Below the pieces are notes generated by a model that saw only the letters and a program-made list of their open reading frames with translations, did no database searches and was not told the origin of the DNA. Positions 12,700 to 23,900 of a DNA stretch of 64,000 nt are shown piece after piece (position 1 is the stretch's first letter; each line of letters starts with the position of its first letter). The position numbers and the translations under genes are program-made. Location: contig VXAY01002085.1 of assembly GCA_013399855.1 (NCBI GenBank), positions 475,668 to 539,667 of the forward strand, in the 5' to 3' direction. The DNA is from Oxyruncus cristatus. Its lineage: Eukaryota; Chordata; Aves; Passeriformes; Cotingidae.

Positions 12700-13275
12700 T
12701 GAGTAAAACACATCCCTGTTTCACGGTCTGCCCCTCAGAACCCCCAACCCTGTGGAAAAAGACTCAGGTCCTTTTCCACAAAGATACTTTCCAGTCAGCC
12801 AGTCTGCAGTAGGTATACTGGTACATGGAATTTTTCCTCCCCAGGTGCATAACTTTGCATTTACCACTTCTGAACTACCTGATGTTCCCATCAGCCCATT
12901 TGTCCAATCCCGTTTGTCATGTTCCTCTTAATATCAGCCTTGTCCTCCAGTATATCAACCTCTGCCCTGCATATCTGTCTGATCCTATTGTCCAGACTTT
13001 AAAAAGTCACAGTTTTGATTTCTGAGAGATATCACCAATAACCAGCTGCCAGTTGGAACTTGTAATGATGATATTACCCTTTGATCCCAATGGGAAAGCC
13101 AATTTTTGACTCACCTCCACTCAATTGTCCATTTACTGAGTTTCTATTTGACCAGTTTAACTACAAGGTTACTCTGGGGGAGCGTGTCAAAGGCCTTGAT
13201 GAAACAACATCCACTGCTTTGTCCTTGTTCACAGAGCCGTCATCTCAACAGGAAGGACAAACAGGTGGGTGAGAT
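12700..13275 (-). mobile_element. CR1: Old CR1 LINE, ORF2 reverse-transcriptase region, minus strand
   Basis: Minus-strand reading gives the CR1 ORF2 region. At 13186-13220 the codons for V-D-V-V precede K-A-F-D, matching the CR1 motif VDVVYLDFSKAFDT with the middle residues deleted. Further 3' the 'aatgcaaagttatgcacctg' block and its neighbours fit the CR1 segment between the polymerase domain and the 3' untranslated region. Frameshifts and deletions make it a dead relic. The open frames at 12825-13025 and 13081-13272 are antisense shadows of it. Confidence 0.75.
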
Positions 13276-13279
13276 ATGA

Positions 13280-14487
13280 TTTTTCCCTTAATGTCATCTT
13301 AGGGTAGAAATTAAGAATAAACCATCTACAATGTCTTCTTAAAGTATTTGCATGCATTTGTGGAGAACTATGAATATTCATAATGAAGAACTCTGGAAAC
13401 CTAGAAAAAGCAGCAATTACAAAAAATACAAAAAAAGCAGAGAAGTAAGATCTCCCTGTGGCATGAATTCAATCAGGTTGCTTTATACATGGATTATTTA
13501 ACCTTTAGACTTATTAAACTAACCACTTATTTGTATCAGCTTTATTAATTGTTTTCAAGTGCCTGTTGCACTCTATGATGCATCACAATTTATACATTAA
13601 ATATAACAATTATCTCTTTTTCATTGGATTGTTTAATTTCTTACTCTTTCTCACTGTATCTTAAAACTACAGTATCTGAGGCAGTGTGTCAGACAGGATT
13701 GAAAAGACTAGACGATAACCAGTGTTTCCTCTTTTTTTGGATAACTTTGTACACAAATGAAAAACCACCTTACCCTTCTGCTTTTTGTATAGGCTTTGTT
13801 ATTCACCCAGTTCATAAAAATAAAATATGGCAGAAAAATATCAAAATAAATGAGTAACATCTTTCATGTGGACAGACTTCCAGTGGCAGTGGAAACCTCT
13901 CTAGTTTTGATGGAAACCAGGGGTTTTCAGAGTTTTTGAAATCCATCCAACAATCAAGAAGAAGTTCAAGACTTACAAAATGATAATTCTTTCTCATTGA
14001 TAGAAACTCACTTTTTTTTTTGTTTACAAAACATTAACAAAAGATACAGAAAAAGTTATTGATTTCCTGTACAGCGTTATCTTTTATATAAAGTTATATT
14101 CACTATTAAGTTGTTTCTCTAAATTCTCCATTACTAATGAAAATTTGGAAATTGTATTTTCTTAAAACTGTTCTGGAATTTGGAGTTTTATTCAGGGCCT
14201 ACCAAATTAAATGTGAATGGCCTTTATATCAGACTCATAGAAAGTGAATTTTTTTGGAAAATGTTGTAGGTAGGAGTCCAAGTGATGAACTGTACAAAGG
14301 TTTGGTCTTTCTTGAAAAGTAGGAAGATGTATTTAATTTTGCAACACTAAAATCCAAAGAGGCACTATTTACAGCATAGAAAATAAAGAGGATACAAATT
14401 ATGCCACCAAGTCTCTGTAGGAGCCTTTTTCCTTCTCCTAGAGGAAAATCTCCTAGAGGGAAATTAAATAAATGTGATTTTCCTAGT
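13280..14487. other. AT-rich non-coding sequence
   Basis: Nothing recognisable beyond short A and T runs. The open frames here are short and lack coding character. Confidence 0.6.
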
Positions 14488-15252
14488 TATGGCAGGTTAG
14501 TCCTGGTGAAGGGCCAAATATCTACCCAGCTGCACACTCACTCCCCCTCCTCAGTGGGACAAGGGGACAAAACCAGGAAGATTGCTTAGCAGTTACATTG
14601 TGCATCAAACAATACTTCAGTTTATTACCAATTAAATGGGCTTGAGTTATGAGAAAGGAACACAAACCTTAAAACAATGTTTTAAAACTCACCTTCTGTT
14701 CTTCACTCCAGACTCCTCTGCCGTGCCCCTGAACAGCACAGGGAATGTGTGCGGGGGTGAGTTAACACGTAACATTTTTTCTCTGACACTCCTTCCCTCT
14801 CACACTTTCCCCATTTCCAGTGTGATTTTTCCCACCGGCTGAAGTCCTTCAGGAAAAAAATTCTCTTCCAGCATGGGCTCTACCCACACTGTAGTTCCTT
14901 CAGGAAATATCCATCTGTTCCAGAGTGGAGTCCCTTCATGGGCTGCAGGGAAATACCTGCTTCACCACGGTCCTCTTCACAGGCTGCAGGAAAATACTAG
15001 CTCCAGTGCCTGGATCCCCTCCTCCTCCTCCTTCTCTGACTTTGGTGTTCCCAATGTAGTTTCTCACTCTTTTTTTTTCTCTCCCCCTCCACCTGTCCAG
15101 CATTTTTTGCCCTTTCTTAAATATGTTTTTCAGAGAAATGGGAACACTGTCCTGTGGTGTGCCCATCGCAGCCAACGGGAACTGGCAGTCCGTCCCCCTC
15201 TTCTCACAGAGCAGAGCCTCTTCTGCAAAAGCCTTTGCCACCTACACCCAAC
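14488..15252 (-). mobile_element. ERVL-type avian LTR, minus strand, partial
   Basis: On the minus strand it begins near TGTTGGGTGTAGGTGGCAAAGG and ends with the 'gaggagggggagtg' and 'aggactaacctgcca' blocks. This order matches a long avian ERVL LTR I know from memory. A TATA-like 'catatttaagaaaggg' lies at about 15112-15127. The internal part contains the 'tgcagcccatgaaggga' and 'cactccggaac'-type GC-rich units typical of this family. At 765 bp it is shorter than the roughly 1 kb I expect, so internal segments are missing. No internal retroviral genes flank it. The open frames at 14873-15339 are repeat shadows. Confidence 0.78.
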
Positions 15253-17800
15253 AGAGTGGTGTTTAACCAAGCACTGAAGTGAGATGATTTCCAGGAAGCA
15301 GAAATGGGACAGTATGAAGGCCATCTGTAGGAGTGTCATTCATGGGACTGACGTTTAACTGCAGATAACTTAATAGCTGTAGGAATCCCACCTTCCCACC
15401 TGACCTGGCACGTCTGTCACTTATCACACTGCTTAGAGTGGAAATTACCGTAGAATTGCCCAGATCTGGAGCAGCTAGATTTTTTTTTCTCAGTATTTAA
15501 ATGCTAAGAGATTTAGATAGGCAGTTAGTGGGATTTCAGGAGGTATCAGCCAGATAGGTGCATGTGGAAATTGCCTCGGGAACTTACCTAAATGGATCTA
15601 TAGGTTCCTCCATAACCTTGTAAATCAGGCATTAAGTTCTTTAAGACATGGATAAAAAACACAATGCAACAAAAAGCACTGCATTGTCTAAATAATCATG
15701 GTGGAGGGAACTCCACCAGCCAGATGTTTACAGACAGTTATTTCTACTCCTTAATCATTATAGGAAACATATACATAGCCAGTTTAAAAATCCTTATTAA
15801 ATAAAACTCTATTTCCTAGTGCTTTGCCTGTTGAGAGATATTAGTTGTTTGGCTTAAATAAATAAGGTTTAAACAGAATGAGTCACTTACTGTTATAATA
15901 TTGTGTGATTTAGTATGCTGATTGCTTAGCTCTACTTGCTTAGTATGAGCAGCTACATTTGTTGGAGCCTTAGGCCATAAACTGAGGACTTTCACCTAGA
16001 TATGCTTTCAGCTGCAATAGAGTAAATTTTCTTAGCAGTTTTCCTATCAACAGACACAGTACTGTGTTTTGTCTTTAGTATGAGAGCAATGTTGATCACA
16101 CATTGATGTTTTAGTTGTTGCTAAGTAATGTTGTTTCCAAATCAAGGACTTTAGTTTCCCATGTTGTGCTGTGGAGCAGGTGCAGAAGAAGTGCAAACTA
16201 GAGTTAGGGAGGCTACAAATGTCAGCAGAAGGCGCATGAAGAGCACTTGAAGAAGGGGTGGATAAATTGTAAGGACGTATTTACCCAGAGATTCTTTTTT
16301 CTTGGTCTCTCTCTGGACACACCCAGCTTGAGATGAACTACTGCTGTACTACTGTATTAAATTATTTCTTTTTATAAAATCTGACACCTGAGACTCTGCT
16401 GCAGGAAGCCCAGGGCTGAGCCTGAATCACGAGGATGCAGACCTGAGAGTGTGTGTGTGAGCACAGAGTCAGAGGGGGCACCTACTGGCTCATTGGCAGG
16501 GACTCCATTACCAGCAGTTACAGTCTTAAATGATGTGTGTGCAACTCCTTGAATTGTGTGAGAATGCTGAGGCTGTGTCTTCTCCCTTAACATTGCCTTT
16601 CTGCATTCTTTCATTTTTTACTCTGGTATCAATAATAATACGTAGCTGAAAGAACTGCAGTACATTCCAGCTGAGTCTTGCGTACCTGTGAAAATAAAGT
16701 TTGCCTGTGTAAGGCTTCCACATTTTTTCATCCACAAGATAGATGGCAGATTTAAATGAGAGCATGCTAAAGATCTAAAAAAAAGTAAAATTAAACTTTA
16801 TTTGGAAAAAAAAAAGAGGGTAGAAGGAGACAGAGGGAAGAAAGAGAATTCTGCTGCATCTGTGTAATAAGGTGCTTACAACTACTTTTTTTGTGAAGCA
16901 AATTTCCCTGCAAATCAAAATCCCAGTTATTCACACTGAAGTCAAAGGAACTTTCCAGGCTTTGATTCAGTGAAACACCCAGTTTCAAGCATACACTTCT
17001 ATTAGTTCTTGTTCAGTGAAACAGATGGAGGTAAAGTTAAGTCAGTGTAAGCATCCATTTATACCCTGCTGACTTCAGTAAGAAGTTAGTTTGCATTGGA
17101 ATTGTTACGTTTGGTGACTCATAATACTTCTTCATGACAGTTTATAGTACTTGGAAATGTAGCCCATATTCTTAATGGTATTTAGAATAACTAAAGTCAA
17201 CAAAATGCCCTGAGCACACTCATCATCTTTAGCAACTTAATATTATGAATATAAGTAAGTACACTCTTAGAGAGACTAGTTCATTATTAGAAGGATATGC
17301 AACAGCACCGAGTTGTCTTCAAAGAAAGACTTTTTTTTTTTCATAGATTTTAAAATTCAATTTTACAGTTTATAGTCTGAAACATACGCCATTATGTAAT
17401 GTTGTTTTGTGGATGGAAAATATGGGTTGTACACAAACAGTGCACCCCGTGTTTTTATTGCAGATAAAAAAACTTTTTATATTTATTACTATTGGGTTTA
17501 CCAAACTCCACATTTTATTTTAGCTTTCTAAATCCTTTTACTTCCTATTTGACTTTGATGTTTAATGCATAATAAATACAGATGATAAAAATATGCAAAC
17601 AAATCACCCCATTCTGGAATTCATATGTGATTTCACAAATGACAACTTACCTTTACCTAGATATAATGATTATGAGTGCACTATCTGGCTTTAGCTGCCA
17701 TTTCCAACCTTATCTGGAAACCACACTCATGCATTCTCTGCCCTTTTTTTTCTGTGAGCTCTGTGTAAGCCTTAGAGGGGACAACCACTTCTGGCTTGGG
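15253..17800. other. AT-rich non-coding sequence
   Basis: No gene, RNA or repeat family is recognised. A short (GT) run lies at about 16450-16460. Open frames at 16372-16988 show no domain. Confidence 0.6.
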
Positions 17801-17811
17801 TGACACTGTAG

Positions 17812-18390
17812 ATGTGCCTCTGCTCAGCCCTGTGCCCTGTCACCCTGATCTTCCTGGAGGGACCACCAGACCAGCCTCCACACCTTCTCTGGCCTTGCCT
17901 GGGCTCCTGGCTGAACAAATTTCAAAATAATTTCACATCTGAAGATTCTGGTTCCACAAAAATTATGTTTTCCTTGGAAACAAGCTGGTTCTTCTGCATT
18001 TTTCTATGGAAACCATGCAGACAGAGAGGTTTCCCTTCTACCTCTTTCATGCCAATTGGCATCCTGGTTGGTGAAAGGGCAGCCTGCCCATCTCACTGGA
18101 CTTCATGGCTGTCATGGCTGTCCAGCTACCCTGCTTCCCACCTGGCAAACTGCTCCAATTGCCTGGCTTCCTGGCTACTTTCCCACCCGGGTAGCCAACT
18201 CCCTGTAAAAAAGTTCTCGAAACGTGCTCTGTGTGGTCTCAAAACAATCATTAGGGGTTTTGCAATCAAGTTAAGCAGTGAAGCAAAGTTTCATTTCCAA
18301 TGAGAAAAAGAGAAATTAAAAAAAAAAATTGGAAAATTGTCAACAAAACAAAAATTGCACTTTGATTGCCACTTTAGTTTTCACAGCGGT
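17812..18390. other. Moderately GC-rich segment, unclassified (possible old repeat)
   Basis: A 163-codon plus-strand open frame covers 17812-18303, but the protein is rich in Trp, Ser and Cys with no domain or signal that I recognise. The local text repeats short words such as 'ctggcttcctggct'. From 18300 to 18390 it turns into A-rich sequence with 'ggaaaattgtcaac'. This mix resembles an ancient interspersed repeat more than an exon. I could not classify it. Confidence 0.3.
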
Positions 18391-19350
18391 CCCTGTACAA
18401 ACAAAAGAGACTGCCATGGCAACATTACTTGTATTAGCAAATCTAAAGGACTAAATAAGCCATTCTTCCTTTGCTTAGTCTATTCAGTCTCTTCTTTTTC
18501 CCCCCTTAAAATGAAAAGAAAAATAAAAAAAAGCTTCAAAAAGTCACTCTGAAATGTTACAAAGGTTCAAGACAATCTCTTCTATATTTTGAGATTTAGT
18601 GTTGTCATTAAGTCAAGAATAGGTTTATAATATATTTAAGTAGCTTTCTGTCTGGGAGCACCAAGAAATTAGGATACTGGTTTTGTTTGTTGAGTGTTAT
18701 AGTTTATATATAACTAAAAATAATGCACTCACACACAGGTACATACATATAATTCAGCTTAGGCAAGGGGGAAGCCTCAGGTTTGATCTTCAGTGCAGCT
18801 CCCAGGTCAATGGGTAGATGGTGCTGTGGTGGGGTATCCAGATGAAGTTGCTCAGAAAGATTAAGGCCTGCCAGTGAACTCAGGGCACTGAAAAGTAAGA
18901 GTCTCAGCCCAGAGAGGTTTCCAAAGGGCTGTTATGTCACCTTTCCTACATACAATCTTTCCACCCGGGTCTTTGGCAGTATCTCACAAGAGAGGTCTCA
19001 GCCTGGGCCAGGTCAAGGCACAGAGAAATCTGAGACTCTACAGAAGAGTGAAGCCCACAGAGGTGTTCGAAGTAAAGTGAGAGCTGTGATGGCAAAACTC
19101 CCCAAGGCAGCCTTTGCACATAGGCCTTCTACTGGCTCTGTGGTATCTTTCATGAGATAGACCTTTCCCTGCTGGTCAAGGTTTAGTTTTTTTCTGTGCT
19201 GTATATGTGCTGTTGAAACAAAAAAAATAAAAAAACTTATCTAGTTTTACCAGGGGAAATGGGAATATATTTTTGGGGAAACTTTAAGTGGAGTCCACAG
19301 ATAAATATACTTTCCCTTATTCTGGACTGACATGTGCCTGAATACCTGCT
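18391..19350. other. Non-coding sequence, no gene seen
   Basis: A less AT-rich block at 18760-19150 has no recognisable family or open frame of note. The rest is AT-rich. Confidence 0.5.
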
Positions 19351-19868
19351 TGTACTAGTTCTGGCTGGAACGTAGTTAATTTTCTTCACGGTAGCTTTTA
19401 TGGTGCTGCATTTTGGATTTGTGACCAAAAGACTGCTGATAACACACTCATTTTAACCATTGCCTCCTCTGTTTCTCACACTGCCCAGCCAGTGAGGAGG
19501 CTGGGGGCACAAGGGGCCGGGGAGGGACGCAGCCAGGACTGCTGATGCCGGCTGACCAGAGGAATATCACATAGCATATGGCATCATACTCAGCATTAAA
19601 AGCTAAGGAAAGATGGAGGAATAAGAGCTGTTTGGGGTTATGACATAAGGAAGACTTCCTTTCTCAGAAATGGCTGAACACCTGCCTGCCCGTGGGAAAT
19701 GGTGAATGAATTCCTTGTTTTGTTTTGCTTGTGTGCACTGCTTCTGCTTTTTTATATTAAACTGTCTTAATGTTAACCAATGAGTTTTCTCACTTTTCCA
19801 GTTCTCTCTGGGAAAGGGGGCAAGTGGTTATGTGGGGCTGAGTTATCCCCTGGGGTTAATCCGCGACA
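19351..19868 (+). mobile_element. Solo LTR of an avian endogenous retrovirus, plus strand
   Basis: The same LTR group as 4686-5280, in the opposite orientation. It runs from TGTACTAGTTCTGGCTGG to GGGGTTAATCCGCGACA, with TG...CA ends. Landmarks in order are 'cacactgcccagccagtgag', the 'catactcagcattaaaagct' region where the TATA box has decayed, 'ggctgaacacctgcctgccc' and the polyadenylation signal ATTAAA at 19756-19761. It is 518 bp with small deletions compared with the 595-bp copy. No adjoining internal region and no clear target duplication are visible. Confidence 0.85.
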
Positions 19869-20359
19869 TTGATGTGTCCACTTGAGCAGTCATGCTTCAG
19901 CTGTTTTGCTTGTAGCCATTCTTTTTTTCTCCTAACCAAGCTTTATGGATGTCTTTACAACATGCCCCAGCACTGGCACATTTAAGATTTTGAACAACTA
20001 TACAATAGAGTCAGGGTATGTATTTAAGACAAATTTATTGTATCTTTCTGGTATGAGACACTGGGTTGGTAAGAGCTTTAGCACTGAATTGTTCACACAT
20101 TTTCTTGAAGCACATAAGAATCAAGAAACAGATTTTATATCTCTTAAGGTGTGTGTTATTAGAGCAGAAATTAAAACAGTGATTTCTTAAAAGTCAAATC
20201 CATGATCTCATGAGTGAGACAATAAAAAAAAAAGATTAATTTACAAATATGCCCTCTACCTGTTATTGCCCATGCCCATTGATCTGACCCAGTCTTTTTT
20301 AAATTCAATACCATGAACTTTAAGTTATAAGGAAATCGACATTATTGTGGATTCAATAC
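19869..20359. other. Non-coding sequence between two LTR pieces
   Basis: No gene is seen. The 81-codon plus-strand frame at 19945-20190 has no recognisable content. There is no viral internal sequence, so the two flanking LTR pieces are not a proviral pair. Confidence 0.55.
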
Positions 20360-20577
20360 ATTATTATTATTATTATTATTATTATCATCATCATTATTAT
20401 CATCATTATCATTAGTATTATTATATTTTCCTTTGTTTCAATTTTTAAACTGTTGTTATTTCAACCTATGAGGATTTTTCCTTTTTTCTTATTATCCTCC
20501 CCATCTCACTGGGGAGAAAGGGGAGAGTGAGCGTGATGCTGTATGGTATTTTGTTGGTGGCTGGGGTTATACCATTA
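20360..20577 (+). mobile_element. 5'-truncated LTR fragment with an internal ATT microsatellite, plus strand
   Basis: After the (ATT)n tract the text runs 'tcctttgtttcaatttt', 'aaactgttgttatttcaacc', 'catctcactggggag' and 'gttggtggctggggttatac'. This is the R-U5 end of an avian LTR. It is a different subfamily from 19351-19868, because that copy lacks the ATT tract. The minus-strand LTR at 30873-31457 has the same tract at the same internal place, so the microsatellite belongs to the LTR. Confidence 0.75.
20361..20424 (+). repeat. (ATT)n/(ATC)n microsatellite
   Basis: About 21 trinucleotides, mostly ATT with ATC and AGT variants. It encodes the poly-Ile run of the open frame at 20345-20530, which is not a gene. 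Confidence 0.95.
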
Positions 20578-20914
20578 CTCAACTACACTAAATTAATATC
20601 TGCTTAAACCAGAATGCAGCAGCTAGGATTGGGACAAGCAACTTTACTCTTTGCTTTAATTACATCCTTTCCACAAGGGTGATGTGCAACGCACATACAG
20701 AATCTCTAAAAAACCCAATCAGATTAAACATTCATCACACTTTGAATTTCAACTCCCTTTCCTTCATTGAAAGTTTCCCAGGCATGTTCTCTACTAAGCA
20801 AAGGAAGAAGATATCAGGTGGCAGTTTCAGGATGGTTTGGGTAGCAGCAGTCTCAGAAAATCATCTGAGATCATGCCATTTGCCATGACTAGTTAGTCTC
20901 TGGGCCAAGCTATA

Positions 20915-20985
20915 TAAGAACTTAAGAATGTCTCTACTAGTCCAGATCAAAGGTCCATTTTGTCCAGTGACCATCAATGAATGAA
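20915..20985 (+). mobile_element. Possible ancient sauropsid repeat fragment
   Basis: 'taagaacttaagaatgtctc' followed by 'ccagatcaaaggtccat' and 'tgtccagtgacc' resembles the opening of an old dispersed repeat in reptiles and birds that reads 'gggtcagaccaaaggtccat'. The match is short and from memory, so the call is weak. Confidence 0.4.
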
Positions 20986-23900
20986 CCATGAATATTTGGG
21001 AAGAACTTTAGACCTCCGAAACTGTGTGGAGACATTCCCATAGCACACACTCCTACTCCAGGTAATTTAATTCAGAGCTGGTAGGCTACAAAGCTGTGTT
21101 AATCAGTCAGTGTTGGAGCCATGGTATTAGAGTAAGAACTGCATTCTGTGGGTTTTTCTCTGCTTTTGCCTGTTTCTAAGAAAGCAGTGCTGGTAGGTGA
21201 GACACTTGGTGCAATCTTCTTGTAGTCTCAGCATAGGCTGTTACCTCCAGGGAGCTCAGCTTTGTGCTCTTAGTCATCTCTAGAGAAATGGATGAGGTTA
21301 CTACCTCAGAATTGTGTTTGGTAATAAATACATGCCTGCCCCCTTATATTTCTTCTAGGAATTGCCTCTCTCTTTTGATTGGCTGCTAAGAACCAGTCTG
21401 CCCAATACTTTTCACACTCTCTGTAAGAATTCTTTTTTAATTTCATTTTCCTTCCACTCTTATAAATACTTTTCTCATAAAAAAGGTGGATTACTCTGAT
21501 CCTTCCTGCTTAAGTATTTACTTTTGATTTTCTCAATCCAATGAAAATTAAGAAGATCAAGTGAGTCAAGAGATATAAAGGGGCAAGTAAACAGTTTATT
21601 TTATGAGGGAAGAAGTGCATATCTGAAATACTCTGTTGGAATCATTTCACCTGATCAGTCCAAATTCTAACAGATTAGCAGATGGCAAGAGCATTCTAAA
21701 TTAGTGCAAATCTGTCCATTGTGCTTTTAGGATCTCAGGAACACAATATTTATTCTGATGGTTAATACCGTGAAAAATTGCTGAGAAAAGAGGCAATATA
21801 TTAAAACTATGTTATGGAACAATACTCAGGGCACAAAAGACTATGAATTTTAGAATCCCTGGCTCTGATGAAACTTTAAAATTGAATCTGATATGGCACT
21901 GAGCCCTGCAGTCCTTGTCCACATTTTTTGTTCAAAAAGGGCAAGAGAAAAAAGTAATTCCTAGAGATAAAAGGGAAGTATATGAGCAGTAATTTCTATA
22001 ACATTAGAATAACTTGGTTTTGTAAATTTATACAGGAAAAAAATCCTGAATTATTTTAAATTTCAGTTAATTTAGAAAGAACTTTGCAATTTTGTTGCAT
22101 TGTATTTTCTCTCATTTAACTTGGTCTACTGGCTCATACTCCCACACATTCAAATCTTTAGAATACAATACGACACTCATATCTGACGCAGAGCTTGTCC
22201 TGTTTCTATCTTTCCTTCAGATACATATAGTTGGATGACTTTGATGCTTATATAATTCCATATCTCATAAATCTTAATTTTCTTTGTATCTGGAATTTAA
22301 AAAATGAATAAATTTTGTACTAAGGATTTATTGTATTAATCTCATGTTCTCTATTATTTCCTTTCTCATCTAGAGTATCAGTACAGGGCCAAGGTAACCC
22401 AGCGGAAATCACTGGAGTTACATGAATATTACACTAGCACTGGACAGGAGAAAATAGACAGTCTTCTTCAGTAAAGGAAAGTAGGTTAAACTAAAGTGGA
22501 GAATTTGAATATATATCAAAGACTTTTTTGCAAAAAGCACTTAATGCTGTAAATCTCTACAAATAAGAAGCTAGGATGGTGCAGGAATTCAAAAGTAAGG
22601 TGACACTTAAAAGACAGCTAAACATTTTAAAGAGGTAAGAGAACGGCTTTTAGTGCTAAATGCATTAATTCAATCAAATAATTGAGTAATGCCTTGCTCG
22701 AAAAGACTGGTTATTACCACTTGCTCAATTCTGGATTTTTTAGGTTTGGGGCTTTTCTGTTGTGTGTAGTTTTGCTTTGTTCCTTTGGTAGTGTTTGGTA
22801 TTTAACCTGAAACACCTAAATAGCCTCATTGTAGCATTATTGAAAAATAAAGGTATTCCAAAAAGAGAGATATTTCATTCAGCATTCCTTTCTCTGATGT
22901 TCATGTTAGTGAACGAGTTGTTGATGGCTTGTTTAATCAGTTCTTCATAAAATGAGGTAAGGTGAAGAACGGGGGATCTAATAAAGTAATGGGATGACTG
23001 CTAATAGATAAATCTGGTGCTGTGTACAAATTCTAGTTGAAAGATCCAGCTCCCTGCTACTGCTAAAAAATTAGTTGGAACAAAAAGTCGTTTTTTTCCA
23101 AGCTCACCAGAAGTATAGTTTCATGGATTTTATCACCAAAAGGCAGAGCAATGTACAGTGAAAACACAGGAGAGACTTAGCATCTTTAAGCTGTTAGTAT
23201 ATGCACAGGAATTAGCAGAAAAATCTTGTATACACAGAAGCTGACCTACTTACATTTAGCAGTCTATGTTAAATATCAAAAAGCACATTCTGCTGAAGAC
23301 ATTATATTCCTTGGGAAGTAACAGCACCTATTTTTCATTTATTCATTCTGAGACGGCTCTCTTCCACTGTATTTATGTATGATACAGCAATTTTTGTGCC
23401 ACAGGTGGCTTCTAACTATTGCAATAAGGTATATAGAAAATAGAGAGATACAGTGAAAAAACAGTAACAGAACATTGTAGAAATAGTCAAATTTTAAAAT
23501 AGGATGAAGGACTGGAGATATTAATTTTTGAGTAGTTTTTGGAAATTAAAAAATTTCTTAAGGAAATTTTGTGTTGCAGACAGGTTGTCAGGATGGTCAT
23601 AGATAAATTGGTGGGCCATAAAACTGAAGGAGATAACATCAGTGCCATCATGGCTGGAGACTGCTGTGACTACATATGTCTATATCTCTAGCCTACTGAA
23701 TTTGGCAGTGATTCTCAGAAACCAGCAGTACATGAAGGAAAAAAAGGTATGACTATGGACAATGAGAGTTATGAAAAAAGACCAGATTATAAAAAATACA
23801 AATGTAAGGTCAAAGGGTTATGAAAAAATGGCAGTTAAATATTATCACTGAGTCTTAAACAATATGTCATACATTGTGCTGTGATGGTGAGAGATAAATT

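Noticed and set aside
19351..20577. The two plus-strand LTR pieces as the ends of one provirus
   Set aside because: They belong to different subfamilies, the second is truncated, and the 490 bases between them hold no retroviral sequence.
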